DNA from: Microcaldota archaeon
Lineage (GTDB): Archaea; Micrarchaeota; Micrarchaeia; Micrarchaeales; CABMGC01
Length of the DNA: 17,893 nt
Assembly: GCA_021851985.1 (NCBI GenBank)
Contig: JAJZOS010000007.1
Location: forward strand, 1-17,893
Direction: 5' to 3'
The position numbers and the translations under genes were made by a program. Under the pieces are notes generated by a model that did no database searches, was not told the origin of the DNA, and worked only from the letters and a program-made list of their open reading frames with translations. Positions 14,911 to 17,893 of the stretch are shown in pieces (position 1 is the first letter of the stretch; the number at the start of each line of letters is the position of its first letter).

Positions 14911-15516
14911 TCATTCTTTCTTTAGGATGCATGCGATTATATCCTCAAAGCTTATGTGTAATTTTTTCTGAGCTTCTATATTCAATCCAAGATCGTCAAA
15001 GTTTTTAAGCAGGGAGTCCATGTCGCTCAATGAGCTGTATACTAAGAGTATCCTTCCGTAATCTTTAATGTGTTTCAGCGCGGCATTAATGAAATTGATT
15101 GAAACTTCTATCCCTCCTTTGCCTCCGTACCATGATTCTGACAGCTGAATCTTATCGTTTTCTGCCAGGTATGGCGCATTGAATATTGCAAAATCGAAAG
15201 ATCCATATATATCTGCAAAAAGGTCGCTCTTTATGAATGTGCATTTGGCTTGTATTATATCCTTGTTTTCAGCCGCATTTTCCCTGCTCAGTTCTATTGC
15301 ATATTCGTTTATATCTGCAAATACAACGCTTTTTACATTTGGGTGCTTTGCCGCAACAAGCCCGAGTATTCCTGTCCCGCAGCCCATGTCTATGACAGCC
15401 GTTCCGTCACCAAATTTAGGTATTTCTGATTCTATCAGCTCCGCCGCAAGGAGCGAGTCTTCTGCAACAGGATACACTCTGCTGTTGGTTTTTATTTCTA
15501 AGCCTAGATACTCCAT
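14911..15516 (-). CDS. HemK/PrmC (Mtq2)-like SAM-dependent methyltransferase
   Basis: A 201-residue Rossmann-fold methyltransferase. N-terminal VYPVAEDSLLAAELI resembles the vYxPaEDSxLL opening of archaeal/eukaryal Mtq2-type HemK relatives, which methylate the glutamine of the GGQ motif in class I release factors. The SAM-binding motif I VIDMGCGTGILGL is at 41-53, the acidic residue after strand 2 is Asp68 (FADIN), and the catalytic tetrapeptide is NAPY at 113-116 in place of the usual NPPY. That change leaves the Asn and Tyr but raises doubt about substrate; an rRNA or small-molecule methyltransferase is possible. Length is normal for Mtq2. It ends 6 nt from the convergent ABC transporter stop and is divergent from the DNA ligase, sharing an AT-rich promoter region. 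Confidence 0.8.
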   Translation of the reverse strand: MEYLGLEIKTNSRVYPVAEDSLLAAELIESEIPKFGDGTAVIDMGCGTGILGLVAAKHPNVKSVVFADINEYAIELSRENAAENKDIIQAKCTFIKSDLFADIYGSFDFAIFNAPYLAENDKIQLSESWYGGKGGIEVSINFINAALKHIKDYGRILLVYSSLSDMDSLLKNFDDLGLNIEAQKKLHISFEDIIACILKKE

Positions 15517-15545
15517 CTGATCCCGACCAATTGATTCGTCCTATG

Positions 15546-15566
15546 ATATTTTTAATTGTATATTGT
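15546..15566. promoter_or_regulatory. Shared AT-rich promoter region between methyltransferase and DNA ligase genes
   Basis: On the plus strand AATTGTATATTG has its centre about 26 bp before the ligase ATG at 15584, implying a leaderless message and supporting that start. On the minus strand AATTAAAAATATCAT would start transcription near 15525, about 8 nt before the methyltransferase ATG at 15516. Confidence 0.45.
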
Positions 15567-15583
15567 ATGATATATTAGATTGC

Positions 15584-17350
15584 ATGCTTTTTGAGGAAGT
15601 TGCGAAATACTATGAAAGGCTTGAAGGCACCTCCTCCAGAATTGCAATGGTAGACATACTTGCGGAGATGTTCTCAAAGTCTAAATCTGGGGAGATAAGG
15701 GAGCTCGTATTAATGACTCAAGGAGTACTGGCACCTCCGTTTGAGGGAGTGCAGATAGGCATAGCCGAAAAGTTCGCTGAAGCCGCGATAGCCACAGCAA
15801 GCGGTTACCAAAATGATGAAGTATTTAAATCATACAAGAAGACAGGAGACATGGGCATAACTGCCGAAGAATTCATCGGAAAGAGCAGGTTAAGGACATT
15901 CTCCAGAAAGGATTTCGAAGTGAAACATGTTTTTGAATCAATGCTGAAGATTGCAAGGACATCGGGTTCTGGCAGCCGGGACATAAAGATAAAAATGCTT
16001 GTAGAGCTGCTTGCATCGTCATCGCCTCTCGGGTCCAGATATGTTACTCGATTTGCTTTAGGCATACTGCGGCTTGGCGCAGGAGATGCAACGATACTTG
16101 AAGCGCTGTCTAAGGCATACACCGGAACAAGAGAAAACAAACCAATGCTTGAGAATGCCTATAATATATGCAGCGACCTTGGCAAGGTAGGTGAAATGTT
16201 GGCGGTGCACGGGATTATAGGCGTGCAGAACATAAAGGTTTCGCTTTTCAGCCCGATAAGGCCGTCGCTCGCAGAGAGGCTTCCTACCTCACCACAAATA
16301 CTGGAGAAGATGGGTGGCAGGTGTGCTGTAGAGAGCAAATATGACGGGTTAAGGGTGCAAGTACATTTGGATAAAAAGGGCGGCAGAGTAAAGATGTTCT
16401 CAAGAAATCTTGAGGACATTACGGAGATGTTTCCGGACATCTCCAAGGCTGCACTTGTAGAAGTCGGCGTGAAAAATGCAATATTTGAGGGCGAGGCCAT
16501 ATCCTTTGATGAAGCTACCGGAGAGTTCAGGCCTTTCCAGGAGACGATACAGAGGAAAAGGAAGCACGGGGTCGAGGAGAAGAGCATCGAATTTCCGATG
16601 CACCTGTTTTCATTTGATCTGATGTATCTCGACGGCGAGGATTATCTAGGCAGGCCGTACAGCGAGCGCAGGAAAAGGCTTGAGGAAATAATAAAAGGGG
16701 ATGGTCTGATAAGGCTTTCCGACAGGATAATAGCTGAAAATCCGAAGCAAATAGACAAGTATTTTGAAGAGTCAATAGAAAAGGGGCTTGAAGGCATAGT
16801 CGCAAAGGAGTTGAATTCCGTCTATGTAGCCGGAGCCAGAAAGTTTGGGTGGATAAAGCTGAAGAGAAGCTACAGAGGCGAGCTTTCAGACACTGTAGAT
16901 CTTGTTATACTTGGTTATTATCTTGGAAGGGGCCAAAGGACCGAATTTGGGCTTGGAGGGCTTCTTTCCGGAACGTATAACAGCAATAGGGATATGTTCG
17001 AGACCATATCTAAGATAGGCACCGGATTCAGCGAGAAGCAGATGAAGGCGCTGAGCGGCGCGCTCAAAAAGATAAAAGTTGCAAAAAAGCCTGCTAGGGT
17101 GGATGCTTTGATATCTCCGGATTTCTGGGTGGAGCCACGGTATGTGATTACTGTAAGGGCCGATGAGATAACAAGATCCCCAATGCATACCTGCGGTAGA
17201 GGCGGCGATGAGGAACCTGGCTATGCGCTTAGATTCCCTAGGCTTGTGAGCGACGGAATACGTGAGGACAAGGGTTCGGGGGAAGCAACCACAACAGATG
17301 AGATCATAGAGATGTTCAAGATGCAGAAGAAGGTAAAGGTTGCCGATTAG
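15584..17350 (+). CDS. lig: ATP-dependent DNA ligase
   Basis: A 588-residue archaeal/eukaryal-type DNA ligase sealing nicks in replication and repair. ATG 15584 gives MLFEEVAKYYERLEGTSSR, the standard archaeal N-terminus; the TTG at 15563 lies before the predicted transcription start. Domains in order: N-terminal DNA-binding domain (about 1-220, with LGILRLGAGD), adenylation domain with motif I E-S-K-Y-D-G-L-R (nucleophile Lys252), motif III region FSFDLMYLDGEDY, motif IV EGIVAK (403-408), motif V WIKLKR (423-428), then the OB-fold domain to the C-terminus. Length is normal for the family (about 560-600). The last 20 or so residues (ATTTDEIIEMFKMQKKVKV) fit a mobile tail. It is convergent with the alkyltransferase gene. 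Confidence 0.96.
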   Translation: MLFEEVAKYYERLEGTSSRIAMVDILAEMFSKSKSGEIRELVLMTQGVLAPPFEGVQIGIAEKFAEAAIATASGYQNDEVFKSYKKTGDMGITAEEFIGKSRLRTFSRKDFEVKHVFESMLKIARTSGSGSRDIKIKMLVELLASSSPLGSRYVTRFALGILRLGAGDATILEALSKAYTGTRENKPMLENAYNICSDLGKVGEMLAVHGIIGVQNIKVSLFSPIRPSLAERLPTSPQILEKMGGRCAVESKYDGLRVQVHLDKKGGRVKMFSRNLEDITEMFPDISKAALVEVGVKNAIFEGEAISFDEATGEFRPFQETIQRKRKHGVEEKSIEFPMHLFSFDLMYLDGEDYLGRPYSERRKRLEEIIKGDGLIRLSDRIIAENPKQIDKYFEESIEKGLEGIVAKELNSVYVAGARKFGWIKLKRSYRGELSDTVDLVILGYYLGRGQRTEFGLGGLLSGTYNSNRDMFETISKIGTGFSEKQMKALSGALKKIKVAKKPARVDALISPDFWVEPRYVITVRADEITRSPMHTCGRGGDEEPGYALRFPRLVSDGIREDKGSGEATTTDEIIEMFKMQKKVKVAD

Positions 17351-17383
17351 CAGGCAAACAAAAGCGCATGGTTCCAGTGCATC

Positions 17384-17417
17384 AGATTAATTTGTTATTG
17401 AGCGCAAATATTAATCT
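17384..17417. repeat. 8-bp inverted repeat in the lig-ogt intergenic region
   Basis: AGATTAAT (17384-17391) and ATTAATCT (17410-17417) are exact reverse complements separated by 18 nt. They lie between two convergent genes and could fold as a weak hairpin in either 3' end. The rest of 17351-17481 shows nothing I can name. Confidence 0.3.
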
Positions 17418-17481
17418 AACGGACTTCAAAAGGATAGACGGCACTGGGAGTAATTCCGATGCGTTCAGACGCAAAATAAGG

Positions 17482-17814
17482 TTAAATCGCCCTTTCAATT
17501 TTGAGAAGTCGTATTTTTCTTTTTGTTCCGCCTTGCGCAGAATAGTTTCCTATTTTCCCATCGCTTCTTATTACCCTGTGGCATGGAACAAGAGGTGCAA
17601 AAGGATTTTTTCCAAGGGCAGTTCCAGCAGCCCGGTATGCTCGCGGATTTCCAGCCAGCTTTGCAATTTCCTTGTATGTCATAGTCTTGCCCCTTGGGAT
17701 ATTTAACGTCGCAACAAGCACCTTTTTCTGAAATTCAGTGAGTGAAGATTCCCTTATTTTCTTAAGGATTTCTTTCCTTCCCATTACTGCAGCCATAATA
17801 CCAAAACCACGCAT
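17482..17814 (-). CDS. ogt: Methylated-DNA--protein-cysteine methyltransferase (O6-alkylguanine repair)
   Basis: A 110-residue single-domain alkyltransferase that transfers an alkyl group from O6-alkylguanine in DNA to its own cysteine, a suicide repair reaction. Cys78 lies in the active-site motif PCHRV (77-81). The arginine finger is Arg61 in YRAAGTALGKNP, and TEFQKKVLVATLNIPRGKTMTYKEIA is the usual winged-helix DNA-binding entry. The nucleophile is present, so this is a true alkyltransferase and not an ATL protein, which has Trp there. The N-terminal ribonuclease-like domain of longer homologues is lacking, which is common in small archaeal and bacterial members. The start at 17814 follows from a TATA element upstream; Met7 or Met11 are alternatives. 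Confidence 0.92.
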   Translation of the reverse strand: MRGFGIMAAVMGRKEILKKIRESSLTEFQKKVLVATLNIPRGKTMTYKEIAKLAGNPRAYRAAGTALGKNPFAPLVPCHRVIRSDGKIGNYSAQGGTKRKIRLLKIERAI

Positions 17815-17840
17815 ATTTTTGCATTTACTGCTTTTATCTG

Positions 17841-17853
17841 TTTATTATATAAG
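17841..17853 (-). promoter_or_regulatory. TATA element of the alkyltransferase gene
   Basis: On the minus strand CTTATATAATAAA has its centre about 33 bp before the ATG at 17814, which would give a leader of about 6 nt. Confidence 0.45.
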
Positions 17854-17893
17854 ATACTTTTATAGTGTAAATTTTATCTGGATATATATTTAA

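Noticed and set aside
1..17893. CRISPR array, rRNA genes or replication origin
   Set aside because: No regularly spaced direct repeats, no rRNA-like sequence and no cluster of origin-recognition-type repeats were found.

Overview
This window looks archaeal. It carries a tRNA-Ala interrupted by a short intron at position 37/38 with a bulge-helix-bulge-like splice site, an archaeal-type ATP-dependent DNA ligase, and TATA-box promoters about 25-35 bp upstream of gene starts, several implying leaderless transcripts. The base composition is moderately AT-rich and ATA is a favoured isoleucine codon. Compact gene packing, small genes of unknown function and a large Cys/Asn/Ser-rich surface protein would fit a DPANN lineage such as the Micrarchaeota, but that placement is my inference and no marker gene here proves it.

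Layout. (1) 21-3487: a large predicted surface protein with one C-terminal membrane anchor, probably cut or frameshifted at its 5' end, followed by a helical protein of unknown function. (2) 3551-4374: a minute hyperacidic protein on the minus strand, divergent from an intron-containing tRNA-Ala(UGC), which is followed after 27 nt by a small protein made of 31-residue repeats. (3) 4551-6783, minus strand: uridine phosphorylase, a PPOX-fold flavin/F420-type protein and an alpha/beta hydrolase in one direction. (4) 6879-11926, plus strand: a complete-looking SUF iron-sulphur cluster assembly operon, with a small helix-turn-helix regulator carrying a three-cysteine C-terminus, then sufB, sufD, sufC and sufS, separated by only 2-18 nt. 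A perfect 19-bp palindrome sits over the expected transcription start. (5) 11927-12264: a stretch unlike its neighbours in codon use, perhaps a decayed insertion-sequence remnant, starting with a hairpin just after sufS. (6) 12301-14904: an ABC exporter with an extra N-terminal domain and a C-terminal domain resembling DUF1854. (7) 14911-17814: a PrmC/Mtq2-like methyltransferase (minus), DNA ligase (plus) and an O6-alkylguanine-DNA alkyltransferase (minus).

How the genes work together. SufS takes sulphur from cysteine, and SufBCD is the ATP-driven scaffold on which Fe-S clusters are built. The regulator in front probably senses cluster supply through its cysteines and represses its own operon at the palindrome. 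Udp points to nucleoside salvage. The ligase and alkyltransferase are DNA replication/repair functions but are convergent and not in one operon. Intergenic stretches 4375-4550 and 17351-17481 hold no gene I can support.
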